From Bergeyella sp. (GTDB lineage: Bacteria; Bacteroidota; Bacteroidia; Flavobacteriales; Weeksellaceae), in NCBI GenBank assembly GCA_030263285.1, contig SZYB01000001.1, forward strand, positions 742,911 to 806,910: DNA of 64,000 nucleotides, written 5' to 3'. The position numbers were made by a program, and so were the translations under genes. Shown here piece after piece: positions 7,577 to 17,157 of this stretch. How positions within the stretch are numbered: the first letter of the stretch is position 1; each line of letters opens with the position of its first letter. The notes below the pieces were generated by a model, which made no database searches, had not been told where the DNA came from, and was given only the letters and a program-made list of their open reading frames with translations.

Positions 7577-10390
7577 TCAAAAAACAATGTTAATCACTTT
7601 TTTGGGAACTACAATCATTTTTTTGGGGATAGCTCCACCCAAATACTGTCGCACCTGATCATTTTCTTTCAATCGTTCTTCTATTTCTGATGAACTCAGA
7701 TCTGCGGGGAGCAAAAACTTAAATCTCATTTTCCCGTTAAAACTCACAGGGTATTCTATCTCATCCTCCATAAGATAATTTTCGTTCAATACAGGGATGG
7801 GCTCGGTCTCTATACTGTTTTTATGACCTAGAAGACTCCAAAGCTCCTCACAAATATGAGGGGCATAAGGAGAAATAATCACCGCTAAAGGTTCTAGTAT
7901 TTTTCTTTTACGACATCTGCATTTCTGCAACTCGTTAACCGTAATCATAAACTGGGCAACAGAGGTATTAAAAGAAAAATGTTCTATATCATAAACAAAC
8001 TTTTTAATCAAACTATGCAATATTTTATGCTCGACCCTGGTAGGCTCTTCATCAGAAACCAAGAATTCATCCCCCTGAAAGTAAAGATTATAAAATTTTT
8101 TAAGAAAACCATACACGCCGGAAAGCCCCTGAGTATTCCAAGGTTTCGACTGCTCCAACGGACCCAAAAACATCTCATAAAGACGTAGACAGTCGGCTCC
8201 ATACTCCTGACATATGTCATCTGGTGTCACTACATTATACTTGGATTTTGACATTTTCTCAACCTCCCGTCCCGTAATATACTTTCCCTCTTCTAGAATA
8301 AACTCCGCATCTTTGTACTCCTCCCTCCATTGCCTAAAGGCTTCTATATCCAACTCATCAGTAGTACCTTTCAGTAAACCTATGTCTATATGAATTTTCT
8401 GTGTGGGGTATTGAGAGACCAGATTTTTTGACACAAACCGCTGTGTGCCCTCTACTCTGTATACAAAAGCACTCATACCCAAAATCATTCCCTGGTTAAT
8501 AATTTTGGGAAAAGGTTCTGTATGAGGGATCCAGCCCCTGTCCTTAAGAAACATATTCCAGAAACGAGAATAAAGTAAGTGTCCAGTGGCATGCTCCCCC
8601 CCCCCTATATAAAGATCCACCTGTCCCCAGTATTCCATAGCTTCCCTGTTTGCAAAGACTTCCTCATTTTTAGGATCCATATATCTCAGAAAATACCAGG
8701 AACTCCCTGCCCATCCCGGCATAGTAGATAATTCTAAAGGAAAAACGGAAACATGATCTATAAGATCCTTACTTACCACTTTGTTATTCTTTTCATCCCA
8801 AGCAAAATTTTTGGCATTTCCTAAAGGGGGATCTCCCTCTTCCGTAGGCAGATACCTCTCTACTTCCGGAAGGAGAAGAGGAAGCGCAGAGAGAGGCAAA
8901 GAATAGGGCATATCGTCTTTGTAGTATATGGGTACGGGCTCTCCCCAATAACGCTGTCTGGAAAAAATGGCATCCCTTTGCCTGTAGTTGACCTTTCCTC
9001 TGCCTATTCCTTTTTTTTCTATTTCTCCTATGCTTTTTGCTAGGGCTTCCTCAAAATTAAGCCCATCCAAAAAATCCGAATTCACACAGAAACTCTCCTT
9101 AGAATCAAAGGATTCCACGAATACATCTTTATCTGTCTCTACTACTTTCAAAATTTCGAGTCCGAATTTTTTGGCAAACCTGTGGTCCCTTTCGTCATGC
9201 GCGGGAACTGCCATTACAGCTCCTGTTCCATATCCCATAAGGACATAGTCCGATACATATACAGGCAATTTTTTTTTTGTAAAAGGGTGGATTACATAAC
9301 TCCCGGTAAAGACACCCGATACAGTTTTTACCTCTGCCATGCGGTCCCTTTCCGTTTTCTTGAGCGTTTTTTCTATATACTTTTCAACTTCCTCCTTTTG
9401 CCGTTCTGTGACAAGACGATCTACCCAAGGATTTTCCGGGGCCAACACCATAAAACTCACCCCAAAAATAGTATCGGGCCGGGTAGTGAAGACCTCTATC
9501 TTCTCGGAAGTATTTTCTATCGGAAAAGAAATAGAGGCGCCTTCAGATTTTCCTATCCAGTATTCCTGTACATCTTTTAAAGACTGCGGCCAGTCCAATG
9601 TAGCTAACCCTTGCAGTAGCCTTTCCGAATACGCAGAAATCCTCAAGCTCCACTGCATCATCTTCTTCTGGTAGACAGGATAACCTCCCCGTACCGATTT
9701 CCCGTCTTTTACCTCATCATTCGCCAAAACGGTACCCAGACCGGGACACCAATTCACACTGGACTCTGCACGAAATGCCATTCTGTAATTGAGTAACATA
9801 GCTTGTTTGTCCGGATAAGACACTCTATTCCACTCTTCTGCGGTAAACTCCAAATTTTCTGTCTGTACCGCTTCCAGTCCCTCCGTTCCGTTTTTTTCCA
9901 AATGATCAACAAGGGTATCTATGGACTCCGCCTTATTCGTTTTTTTGTTATACCAGGAAGAAAAAAGCTGTATGAAAATCCACTGGGTCCATCGATAGAA
10001 GCCGGGATCTGAAGTTCTTACTTCCCGACTCCAATCAAAAGAAAAGCCTATTTTCTTAAGCTGCTCTTCGTATCGGGAGATATTTTCTTCCGTTGTGAGA
10101 ACCGGATGCTTCCCCGTCTGTATGGCATATTGTTCTGCCGGAAGACCAAAACTGTCATAGCCCATGGGATGCAAAACATTGAACCCCTGATGTCTCTTGT
10201 ACCGGGCAAAAATATCACTGGCAATGTACCCCAGCGGATGCCCTACATGCAGACCCGCCCCCGAAGGATAAGGAAACATGTCCAATACATAAAATTTGGG
10301 TTTGTCCGGTAAATCTTCGGAAACATAAGTCCCTTGATCCTGCCAGTATTTTTGCCATTTCCTTTCTATCTTCTGATGATCGTAAAACAC
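7577..10390 (-). CDS. leuS: Leucyl-tRNA synthetase
   Basis: Class I aminoacyl-tRNA synthetase charging tRNA-Leu in the cytoplasm. The 937 residues include the HIGH-type motif HVGH at 48-51 (PYPSGAGLHVGHPLGY), the editing domain with TGAVMAVPAHDERD, the KMSKS motif at about 712-716 and a C-terminal anticodon-binding part. Length is in the upper normal range for bacterial LeuRS. The start is read as GTG at 10390 because the next residues FYDHQKIERKWQKYW match the family N-terminus and no ATG lies close by. A promoter box TAAATTTG lies about 54 bases upstream. Confidence 0.97.
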   Translation of the reverse strand: MFYDHQKIERKWQKYWQDQGTYVSEDLPDKPKFYVLDMFPYPSGAGLHVGHPLGYIASDIFARYKRHQGFNVLHPMGYDSFGLPAEQYAIQTGKHPVLTTEENISRYEEQLKKIGFSFDWSREVRTSDPGFYRWTQWIFIQLFSSWYNKKTNKAESIDTLVDHLEKNGTEGLEAVQTENLEFTAEEWNRVSYPDKQAMLLNYRMAFRAESSVNWCPGLGTVLANDEVKDGKSVRGGYPVYQKKMMQWSLRISAYSERLLQGLATLDWPQSLKDVQEYWIGKSEGASISFPIENTSEKIEVFTTRPDTIFGVSFMVLAPENPWVDRLVTERQKEEVEKYIEKTLKKTERDRMAEVKTVSGVFTGSYVIHPFTKKKLPVYVSDYVLMGYGTGAVMAVPAHDERDHRFAKKFGLEILKVVETDKDVFVESFDSKESFCVNSDFLDGLNFEEALAKSIGEIEKKGIGRGKVNYRQRDAIFSRQRYWGEPVPIYYKDDMPYSLPLSALPLLLPEVERYLPTEEGDPPLGNAKNFAWDEKNNKVVSKDLIDHVSVFPLELSTMPGWAGSSWYFLRYMDPKNEEVFANREAMEYWGQVDLYIGGGEHATGHLLYSRFWNMFLKDRGWIPHTEPFPKIINQGMILGMSAFVYRVEGTQRFVSKNLVSQYPTQKIHIDIGLLKGTTDELDIEAFRQWREEYKDAEFILEEGKYITGREVEKMSKSKYNVVTPDDICQEYGADCLRLYEMFLGPLEQSKPWNTQGLSGVYGFLKKFYNLYFQGDEFLVSDEEPTRVEHKILHSLIKKFVYDIEHFSFNTSVAQFMITVNELQKCRCRKRKILEPLAVIISPYAPHICEELWSLLGHKNSIETEPIPVLNENYLMEDEIEYPVSFNGKMRFKFLLPADLSSSEIEERLKENDQVRQYLGGAIPKKMIVVPKKVINIVF

Positions 10391-10444
10391 CTTGGAGATA
10401 TTTAAACTAAAATTATGTTTGTCTCGTCCCTAATCTCAAAAGCA

Positions 10445-10452
10445 CAAATTTA
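10445..10452 (-). promoter_or_regulatory. leuS: Predicted promoter -7 box for leuS
   Basis: On the minus strand the bases read TAAATTTG, an exact match to the Bacteroidota -7 consensus TAnnTTTG, about 54 bases before the GTG start of leuS. The upstream -33 TTG box is not obvious. Confidence 0.4.
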
Positions 10453-10518
10453 ATATTTTTTATGTTACTTTTATGACGCCTACAAAATAGGTTACAACAG
10501 ACCAACTTATACAAAAAA

Positions 10519-11289
10519 ATGCCAGAAGTATCCATCATTACCCCCTGCCACAATGCCTCCAAATTTATAAGAGAGACCTTTCGTTCTGTACTTGAGCAAA
10601 CTTTCGAGGATTGGGAATGGGTCATAACAGACGATTTTTCTACCGATAAATCTGTGGAAATCATACAAAGCTACAAAGACCCCAGAATCAAATTATTTAT
10701 ATCTGGAGAAAACAAAGGTGCAGGCAATGCAAGAAATATTTCTTTGAAAAATGCCACAGGGAGATACATTACTTTTCTGGATGCAGATGACTTTTGGGAA
10801 CCCAATTTTTTGGAAGAAATACTTTTTTTTGTGAAAAGTGAAAACATGGAACTCGCCTATACAAGCTACGCCCGTTGCGATGAACAACTTATTCCGGTTC
10901 TTGATGATTTTCAAGCAGATAAAATAGTTACATTCGGTAATCTACTCAAAACCTGCAGACTCTCATTGCTCTCTTCCATGTACGATTCCGAAAGAGTGGG
11001 CAAAGAGTTCTTCCCTGTTGAAGGAAAAAGAGAAGACCATGTAATGTGGCTTAATCTTCTGAAAAAGATACCTAAAGGCTACCCCCTTAAAAAGACCCTT
11101 GCCAAATATAGAATGCACAGGGAAAGTGTTTCCAGAAAAAAATATCAGATGGTAACAGATCAGTATCTGGTGTACAGAGATCACATGAGATTCTCTACCC
11201 TAAAATCGCTATATCTCACAGCAAACTGGGCTTTTAACGGTTTCAAAAAATACTCTGGTTTTTTAAAATTAGAACACTTGAGAAATTAA
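10519..11289 (+). CDS. Family 2 glycosyltransferase
   Basis: A 256-residue inverting glycosyltransferase of the GT-A fold. The N-terminus reads EVSIITPCHNASKFI, followed by the nucleotide-binding WVITDDFSTD region and the metal-binding DxD motif in FLDADDFW (D88/D90). The C-terminal HRESVSRKK segment is typical of this family. The acceptor and sugar cannot be inferred. It stands alone on the + strand between leuS and the waaA region, so it may act on the lipooligosaccharide core. Confidence 0.88.
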   Translation: MPEVSIITPCHNASKFIRETFRSVLEQTFEDWEWVITDDFSTDKSVEIIQSYKDPRIKLFISGENKGAGNARNISLKNATGRYITFLDADDFWEPNFLEEILFFVKSENMELAYTSYARCDEQLIPVLDDFQADKIVTFGNLLKTCRLSLLSSMYDSERVGKEFFPVEGKREDHVMWLNLLKKIPKGYPLKKTLAKYRMHRESVSRKKYQMVTDQYLVYRDHMRFSTLKSLYLTANWAFNGFKKYSGFLKLEHLRN

Positions 11290-11661
11290 CATCCGAGACT
11301 AAACTCTATTTAGGCAGAGAAGAATAAATAAGGGTAAGGTAAGGAATGGTCTATAAGTTCTTTTAAAGATACCTTTGACATGCCCTCTGCCCATACGGTA
11401 TTCCGATGCTTTTTGTTCATATGGTATCTCGGCGTAATCTGCATGTAATTTTCTCTCAGTTCTTCAAGACCAAACCGGATCGGTTTTTACATTAAAGCTC
11501 ATTCGGAGCATAAAGCGAAGTAATAAGAAAATTCCCGCCGACCTTGAATACAAGCACGTGCTCACGAAAGGAAAACCTTCTTGTACCTCGTTTACTCAAA
11601 CAATAAAGCTTCAGTTATTCAATTATTTTGCCACCAATTCCTACTTGTTTTGTTCTAGTGA
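11290..11661. other. 372-base gap with a probable gene remnant
   Basis: No intact gene is seen. The left part (11299-11463) carries a minus-strand open stretch listed separately. The right part (11467-11661) has no open frame that I recognise on either strand, although its composition resembles coding DNA. The gap lies between a glycosyltransferase and waaA, so decay of a former surface-sugar gene is plausible. Confidence 0.4.
11299..11463 (-). pseudogene. Possible C-terminal remnant of a glycosyltransferase-type gene
   Basis: On the minus strand 54 codons stay open between a TGA (11464-11466) and a TAG (11299-11301). They read with coding character: HADYAEIPYEQKASEYRMG, then RGHVKGIFKRTYRPFLTLPL and a hydrophobic tail. 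There is no usable start codon at the left edge of the open stretch, and sequence beyond the TGA does not continue it in the same frame. The basic, aromatic end resembles tails of glycosyltransferases, and the neighbours are sugar-transfer genes, but I cannot name the family. It could also be chance open reading. Confidence 0.35.
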
Positions 11662-12915
11662 CTAGGGGATATCACTCAGGACTTTCCCTACAACAAGTGC
11701 ACTGGCGCTGGGCTGGCGCTCCACAAAATCTTTTGACATTAAGGACATGCTCTTCCTCAAAACAGAATCTGAAACGAGTTTTGACACAAAATCCGATGCA
11801 GAAGCCGTATCCGAAAAAGTTTTGGCTCCCCCTGCAGAGATAAGCGCATCCGCCTCGGGGTTTTTCTTATAATGATTCCCGAAAATCACCGGGAGACCAA
11901 ATACCGCCGCCTCTAAGATATTGTGAAGACCTCCAGAATGGAACCCTCCTCCCACTACCGCAATATCTCCATAAGAATACAATCTGGAAAGGAGTCCTAT
12001 AGAATCAATAATGAGCACCCGAAAGTCTTCAGACACGGGTTGCTCCTTCCACTCACTGTATAAAACCGAAGAAAAAAACCTCTTTTTAAGGAGTGCCACC
12101 CTTTTTAAATCATGGGGAGCAATGAGAAGCTTGATCTCCGGATGACGTTCATAAATATTTTGGGCTATTTCGTCTTCACCTTGCCAGGCACTCCCAAAAA
12201 CAATACTCAGTTTTTTGTCACAAAATGCAGAAATCCCCTTAATATGCAAATCTTTGGAGACCGTTTCTTTCACACGGTCCATTCTGGTGTCTCCGGAAAA
12301 AACAGAAGACATCAGACCAATACTCATCGCCAGTTCTTTTGAACGTTCCGTCTGATGAAAAAAAGTATCTACATTCATTTTTAGGTTTTTTACCATCCAC
12401 TTACCATAACTCCTAAAAAAAACCTGCTTATCATAAAATAGAGCAGATACTACATACACGGAAGTTTTTCTTTCCTTCAAGACTGAGAGTAAATGATACC
12501 AAAAATCATATTTTACAGTAAAAAATATCTTGGGAGTAAAACAGGCAACAAAAGCTTTCATGCCATAAAACTCATCATAAGGAAGATAACAAATGACATC
12601 TGCTATATTGGGAGTTTTCCTCTCCACAAACTCATATCCCGAAGGAGAGAAAAAAGTGAGCAACGTTTTACACTGAAAATAATGTTTTTTTAATTGTTCA
12701 AAAACGGGCAGGCCTTGTTCATACTCCCCTAGACTGGCCGCATGCATCCAAAGGACCGAATCTTGAGGATGTAAGATTTTTTTTACTCTATCCAAAGAAC
12801 TTTTTCGTCCTTCATGACCTTTTTTTAGTTTATCGTTAAACTGACTACCCAATGCTATACCTGTCCTTAAAAAGAAGATAAAAAGAGAGTAAAGCCTTTG
12901 AGAAATCATCACCAT
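11662..12915 (-). CDS. waaA: 3-deoxy-D-manno-octulosonic acid (Kdo) transferase
   Basis: Transfers Kdo from CMP-Kdo to lipid A precursor at the inner membrane (family GT30). The 417 residues show an N-terminal hydrophobic anchor (about 8-22), WMHAASLGEYEQGLPVFEQL near residue 56, FTVKYDFWYHLL, and the C-terminal nucleotide-sugar domain with GGGFHSGGLHNILEAA and PVIFGNHYKKNPEA. This pattern is diagnostic. Length is normal. It starts seven bases after the O-methyltransferase stop, so the two form an operon. The presence of waaA means that the organism makes Kdo-containing lipooligosaccharide. Confidence 0.94.
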   Translation of the reverse strand: MVMISQRLYSLFIFFLRTGIALGSQFNDKLKKGHEGRKSSLDRVKKILHPQDSVLWMHAASLGEYEQGLPVFEQLKKHYFQCKTLLTFFSPSGYEFVERKTPNIADVICYLPYDEFYGMKAFVACFTPKIFFTVKYDFWYHLLSVLKERKTSVYVVSALFYDKQVFFRSYGKWMVKNLKMNVDTFFHQTERSKELAMSIGLMSSVFSGDTRMDRVKETVSKDLHIKGISAFCDKKLSIVFGSAWQGEDEIAQNIYERHPEIKLLIAPHDLKRVALLKKRFFSSVLYSEWKEQPVSEDFRVLIIDSIGLLSRLYSYGDIAVVGGGFHSGGLHNILEAAVFGLPVIFGNHYKKNPEADALISAGGAKTFSDTASASDFVSKLVSDSVLRKSMSLMSKDFVERQPSASALVVGKVLSDIP

Positions 12916-12921
12916 ATTTTT

Positions 12922-13569
12922 TTATTTCCTTATTAAAAGATGAAGCCCGTCCCGCAAGGGTAAGATCATGTTTTCAAAATCAGTATCCTGAGTAATGCAC
13001 TGATTGAGCCTTTGTATCACCTGGGTAGATTTGGACTTGGGAGCAATTTCTAAAACCTTTCCATACCAAAGCACATTATCAAAAACCACCACAGAACCTT
13101 TTTTGGTAAAAGGCTTGATAAGAGAAAAGTATTCCACATAATTTTCTTTATCTGCATCTATAAAAATCAGATCAAAGATTTCTTTATTCGTTTTGAGAAA
13201 CTGAGCAGCCTCCTCCAGCTTATACTCTATTTGGTGAGAAAAAGGACTTTTAAGAAAATATTTTTTCGGTAGATAAGCTTGATCCTCATTGATGTCAAGC
13301 GTGATGAGCCGCCCGTTTTCTCTGAGCCCCTCTGCAAGACAAAGCGCCGAATATCCTGTGAAAGTACCTATTTCCAGTATTTTCTCGGGACACAAAATCC
13401 TAGATATTATAGACAAAAGCCTCCCCTGAACAGATCCGGAAATCATATGTGGTTGTGTCGTTTTTTGGTGGGTTTCTTTCCTGAGTTCTAAAAGAAGTGC
13501 AGGTTCCTGAGAGCAATGCGCTTCCAGATAACGATCCATGTCGGGATAAGATTCATCAAAAAAACTCAT
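12922..13569 (-). CDS. Class I SAM-dependent O-methyltransferase (catechol type)
   Basis: A 215-residue methyltransferase of the O-methyltransferase 3 family. The SAM-binding motif ILEIGTFTGYSALCLAE lies near residues 64-80, and FDLIFIDADKENYVEYF near 136-150 holds the metal-binding aspartate. The VVFDNVLWYGKV segment is also family-typical. I start it at ATG 13569 (MSFFDESYPDMDRYLE). A longer in-frame start at 13710 would overlap the tilS start and add a basic, non-family leader. It is transcribed away from tilS; divergent promoter boxes lie in the 92-base gap. The substrate is unknown. Confidence 0.9.
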   Translation of the reverse strand: MSFFDESYPDMDRYLEAHCSQEPALLLELRKETHQKTTQPHMISGSVQGRLLSIISRILCPEKILEIGTFTGYSALCLAEGLRENGRLITLDINEDQAYLPKKYFLKSPFSHQIEYKLEEAAQFLKTNKEIFDLIFIDADKENYVEYFSLIKPFTKKGSVVVFDNVLWYGKVLEIAPKSKSTQVIQRLNQCITQDTDFENMILPLRDGLHLLIRK

Positions 13570-13587
13570 AAACTGTATTAAAGGAAG

Positions 13588-13618
13588 CAAAAATACAACC
13601 CTCAAAAACCCAAAACAA
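13588..13618 (-). promoter_or_regulatory. Predicted promoter of the O-methyltransferase-waaA operon
   Basis: On the minus strand TTG (13618-13616), a 20-base spacer and TATTTTTG (13595-13588) match the Bacteroidota -33/-7 pattern. The start codon follows 18 bases after the -7 box. Confidence 0.5.
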
Positions 13619-13628
13619 GCAAAACTCT

Positions 13629-13636
13629 TATATTTG
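13629..13636 (+). promoter_or_regulatory. tilS: Predicted promoter -7 box for tilS
   Basis: TATATTTG is an exact TAnnTTTG match 25 bases before the GTG start of tilS, divergent from the O-methyltransferase promoter. No clear TTG lies at the -33 position. Confidence 0.4.
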
Positions 13637-13661
13637 TGTGCTTTTCTTATAAAATTTTGTC

Positions 13662-15005
13662 GTGATTTATTTGTCCGATTTTTCCGAATCTCTTTCTTCG
13701 CTTTGCCCAAATTTTGCGCAAAAAAAATATCTACTGGCCGTAAGCGGCGGAGTGGATTCTATGGTCTTACTCACGCTTTTTAAGAACTCGGGGCTGGGGT
13801 TTCAGGTAGCGCACATCAATTACCACTTAAGGGATGAAGAATCTGATAAAGACGAAAATTTGGTAAGACATTATTGTAATCAACATGACATCCTCGTGTC
13901 TGTGTACAATGTCTGCGAAAAAGAAAAAACCAAAACAAATACTCAGATTTGGGCAAGAAAGCTCAGGTATGAGTTTTTTTTTCGGATCATGGAGGAGCAA
14001 CAGCTGGATTTTTTGGTCACCGCACATCATCTCAATGATCAGTTAGAAACGTTTTTCATCAATCTCTCCAGGGGAAGCGGCATTACAGGTCTTAGCGGGA
14101 TTCCAAATGGAGAAAACAGAATATTAAGACCTCTACTTAAATTCAGTAAAAATGATATTTATTCATTTGCAAAAAACATGAATGTCCCTTACAGAGAAGA
14201 TCGCACCAACACAAAAGACGACTACCTGAGGAATAGAATACGAAACCGAATCGTCCCAAAATTTTTGGAAACGATTCCCCATTTTTTGTCGGGTTTTGAG
14301 AAAAGCCTTTCCCATCTAAAAGAGGCAAATTCCTTTATAAGGGGAAGAGTAAAATACTTCCTGGAAACCTCAAAAGAATACAACGGTAAAAATGATAAAA
14401 AAACGGTCCTTTTCAGAAAAGAAAAATTATTGGAAGAGCCCGAAATTGTGCAATACGAGCTACTGAAAACTTTGGGATTTAAACACAAAAAAGAAATAAA
14501 AAAAATGTTTTCCGCCGCCAGCGGAAGTAAATTTTACTCTGACATTTTTGCTCTGAAAATAGAATCCAGTCAATGGAGATTTAGTCCCATTGAGAAAAAA
14601 ACAAAGGGAAAGGAGTCAGCCGAAGAGAAAGAAAATGCCCCCCTTGTGCTTTTGGAGAACAGAACACACGGGCAAGAATCTCGCAAAATATCTTTAAATC
14701 CTTATCTGAAGGAATCCACCATCCCACCAAAGGATAAAGCGTGGCACGTAGACCTGGATAAACTCAATTTTCCTTTGTATATCAGGACATGGAAAAGAGG
14801 AGACATATTTTCTCCGATGGGAATGAACGGAAAAAAAAAGGTAGCCAAATACCTTAGAGAGAAGAAAATACCCGACACGCTAAGAAAAAAAACAAAAGTG
14901 CTTTGCGACGGAAAAAACAGAGTGCTGGGAATTCTGCCCTATAGGCAGGATCAAAGATTTGCCGCAAATAATACGACCAAAAACATACTTACATTCACCC
15001 TATAA
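13662..15005 (+). CDS. tilS: tRNA(Ile)-lysidine synthase
   Basis: TilS modifies C34 of tRNA-Ile(CAU) to lysidine using ATP and lysine, so that it reads AUA. The ATP-pyrophosphatase loop SGGVDS lies at residues 28-33, followed by VAHINYHLRDEESDKDE and VTAHHLNDQLETFFINL. The C-terminal TilS domain contains RTWKRGDIFSPMGMNGKKKV. Length is 447, normal for the family. The start is GTG at 13662; no ATG lies nearby in frame. The gene is essential in most bacteria. Confidence 0.95.
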   Translation: MIYLSDFSESLSSLCPNFAQKKYLLAVSGGVDSMVLLTLFKNSGLGFQVAHINYHLRDEESDKDENLVRHYCNQHDILVSVYNVCEKEKTKTNTQIWARKLRYEFFFRIMEEQQLDFLVTAHHLNDQLETFFINLSRGSGITGLSGIPNGENRILRPLLKFSKNDIYSFAKNMNVPYREDRTNTKDDYLRNRIRNRIVPKFLETIPHFLSGFEKSLSHLKEANSFIRGRVKYFLETSKEYNGKNDKKTVLFRKEKLLEEPEIVQYELLKTLGFKHKKEIKKMFSAASGSKFYSDIFALKIESSQWRFSPIEKKTKGKESAEEKENAPLVLLENRTHGQESRKISLNPYLKESTIPPKDKAWHVDLDKLNFPLYIRTWKRGDIFSPMGMNGKKKVAKYLREKKIPDTLRKKTKVLCDGKNRVLGILPYRQDQRFAANNTTKNILTFTL

Positions 15006-15012
15006 ATTAGCT

Positions 15013-17127
15013 TTGAATAAAACAACGAACACCTCCTCTATAAAAGCAGAAATAAGTAAAAACATTTTCTTTCTCTTTGTTTTTTTAAACGTGTTTTTTT
15101 TCACAAGGGCTCAGATACTCGACCCTGCAAAATTTGCTTTTGAAATAAAGCCATTGGATAACGGAGTGTATGAAGCAATAATCAGCGTATCGCTGGAAAA
15201 AAACTGGCATATCTATTCAAAGGACATCCGGGAAGACACGGGCATCCCTACCCAAATGAAAGTCTCCGGGGATAACCTTACTTTGTTGGGAAATTTTGTA
15301 GAAAAAGGAGAAAAATTAGAAAATTATTCGGAAGTTTTCGGAGACAGTTTGGTGTATTACTCCGACACAGTACTGCTGATACAAAAATTTAAGGTGAAAA
15401 ATCCCGAAAAAGAGACCACCGTCTCTGCAGAACTCACCTATCAGATATGTAACGAAAAAATATGTCTGGCACCCAACACTTTAGAGTTTGAACAAAAGAT
15501 TGAAAAACAGGAACCAAGTATAGTGTCCCCTCCGGAGACAAACAGTACAGAAAAAGCGTTTGATCCCGTTACTGCAAACAACGAGGAGAACAACATCAGA
15601 AACAAACAAAAAATAAATAATTCTGATAAGGATACAGCACAAAATCTAGATCCTAATTCCCTGAAAATACCGACACTGGATCACAAAAACACATTGACCA
15701 ACTGCGGACAGAAAGACAAAAGTGCAGCGGAGGAAAATTTTTTGTCTTATTTCTTATTGGGACTTGCAGGAGGTATTTTGGCTTTACTTACCCCTTGTGT
15801 ATTTCCTATGGTACCACTTACCGTATCTTTTTTTACCCATAAAAAAGGAAAAAAGGCGGCTCTTCTGTACAGCGTGTTCATATTTATTATTTTCGTCTCC
15901 CTTAGCTTGCCTTTCCATCTTGTAGAAGGAATTGCCGGAAATATATTTAACCAAATCTCCACCAGTATTGGTCTGAACCTTTTCTTCTTCTTCGTCTTTA
16001 TCTTTTTTGCAGGAAGTTTCTTTGGCTATTATGATATACGCCTCCCAAACTTCATTCTCAACAGATCGTCAAAGGCAGAAAATGCGGGGGGAATCGTCGG
16101 TTTATTTTTCATGGCACTTACCCTCGTCATCGTATCTTTTTCCTGTACGGGACCCATTCTGGGAAGTTTATTAGGAAGCACGATAACAGGATCATCAGAT
16201 ATTCCTCTGTTGCTTACCTATGCACTGACCGGGTTTGGGTTTTCTTGGGCAGTAATTTTTGGACTCCTGGCACTCTTCCCCCAAACCTTGAACAAAATGC
16301 CAAAATCGGGCAGCTGGATGAATACCCTAAAAGTCACCTTAGGTTTTATAGAGCTCGCACTGGCACTAAAATTTTTGTCAAAAGCAGACTTGGTATCCAA
16401 AACTTTCCTCCTGAAAAGAGAACTTTTTATCGGACTTTGGATTCTTATTTCCCTAGGACTTTTCTTGTATCTACTAGGTTATATAAAATTCCCTTATGAT
16501 AACAAAAAACAAAAAATAGGAATCCCCAGAAAAATAGGAGCTACTGTAACTCTGGGGATAATAGCATACCTTGTGCAGGGTTTATTTCCTTCTCAAAAGC
16601 CTAAACTAGAACTTCTCAGCGGCATATTACCTCCTTTCGATATTAGTTACTATAACAAAGAAAATCAAGGTATAATGGGACTCAAGCCCATACATGATTA
16701 TTTTCAGGCCATAAAACAAGCGAAAAAAGAAAACAAACCCGTGTTGATAGACTTTACGGGATATGGTTGCGAAAATTGCAGGAAAATGGAGGAAAATGTG
16801 TGGAGCACACCCGAGGTATTTGCTATTTTACGGGATGAAGTGATACTTGCCTCTCTATATATAGACGACAGAGAACTACTCCCAAAAGAATTACAGGGAA
16901 AAATAAACATGGGAAATGGACAACTAAAAAAAGTCAAGACGGTAGGAGACCGATGGAGTATATTTCAACAAATAAACTTTGATAACAATTCTCAGCCGCT
17001 TTACGTCCTTGTTACTCCGGATCAAAAAGTCATTAACCCTCCGAGTGCCGGATACACCTCAAAAAAAACCTTTAAAGACTTCTTAGACTGTGGTATCAAA
17101 TATTACAACTCTCTTTACAGAAAGTAA
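15013..17127 (+). CDS. dsbD: DsbD-type membrane thiol:disulfide reductase
   Basis: Moves reducing power from cytoplasmic thioredoxin across the inner membrane. About 704 residues. After a signal-like helix (FFLFVFLNVFFFTRAQ) comes the N-terminal DsbC-like domain (to about residue 150), a low-complexity linker, an eight-helix membrane domain with LTPCVFPMVPLTVSFF and SFSCTGPILGSLLG carrying the redox cysteines, and a C-terminal thioredoxin-like domain with CxxC as GYGCENCRKME. The start is uncertain. An ATG at 14959 overlaps tilS by 47 bases, whereas a TTG at 15013 gives a neater signal peptide eight bases after the tilS stop, and I use that. It probably forms an operon with tilS. Confidence 0.88.
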   Translation: MNKTTNTSSIKAEISKNIFFLFVFLNVFFFTRAQILDPAKFAFEIKPLDNGVYEAIISVSLEKNWHIYSKDIREDTGIPTQMKVSGDNLTLLGNFVEKGEKLENYSEVFGDSLVYYSDTVLLIQKFKVKNPEKETTVSAELTYQICNEKICLAPNTLEFEQKIEKQEPSIVSPPETNSTEKAFDPVTANNEENNIRNKQKINNSDKDTAQNLDPNSLKIPTLDHKNTLTNCGQKDKSAAEENFLSYFLLGLAGGILALLTPCVFPMVPLTVSFFTHKKGKKAALLYSVFIFIIFVSLSLPFHLVEGIAGNIFNQISTSIGLNLFFFFVFIFFAGSFFGYYDIRLPNFILNRSSKAENAGGIVGLFFMALTLVIVSFSCTGPILGSLLGSTITGSSDIPLLLTYALTGFGFSWAVIFGLLALFPQTLNKMPKSGSWMNTLKVTLGFIELALALKFLSKADLVSKTFLLKRELFIGLWILISLGLFLYLLGYIKFPYDNKKQKIGIPRKIGATVTLGIIAYLVQGLFPSQKPKLELLSGILPPFDISYYNKENQGIMGLKPIHDYFQAIKQAKKENKPVLIDFTGYGCENCRKMEENVWSTPEVFAILRDEVILASLYIDDRELLPKELQGKINMGNGQLKKVKTVGDRWSIFQQINFDNNSQPLYVLVTPDQKVINPPSAGYTSKKTFKDFLDCGIKYYNSLYRK

Positions 17128-17157
17128 AATAATAAAGATGTACAGGAAAAATGAAAA

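Noticed and set aside
14959-15012. ATG at 14959 as the start of dsbD
   Set aside because: It overlaps tilS by 47 bases and places 18 extra polar residues before the signal peptide.
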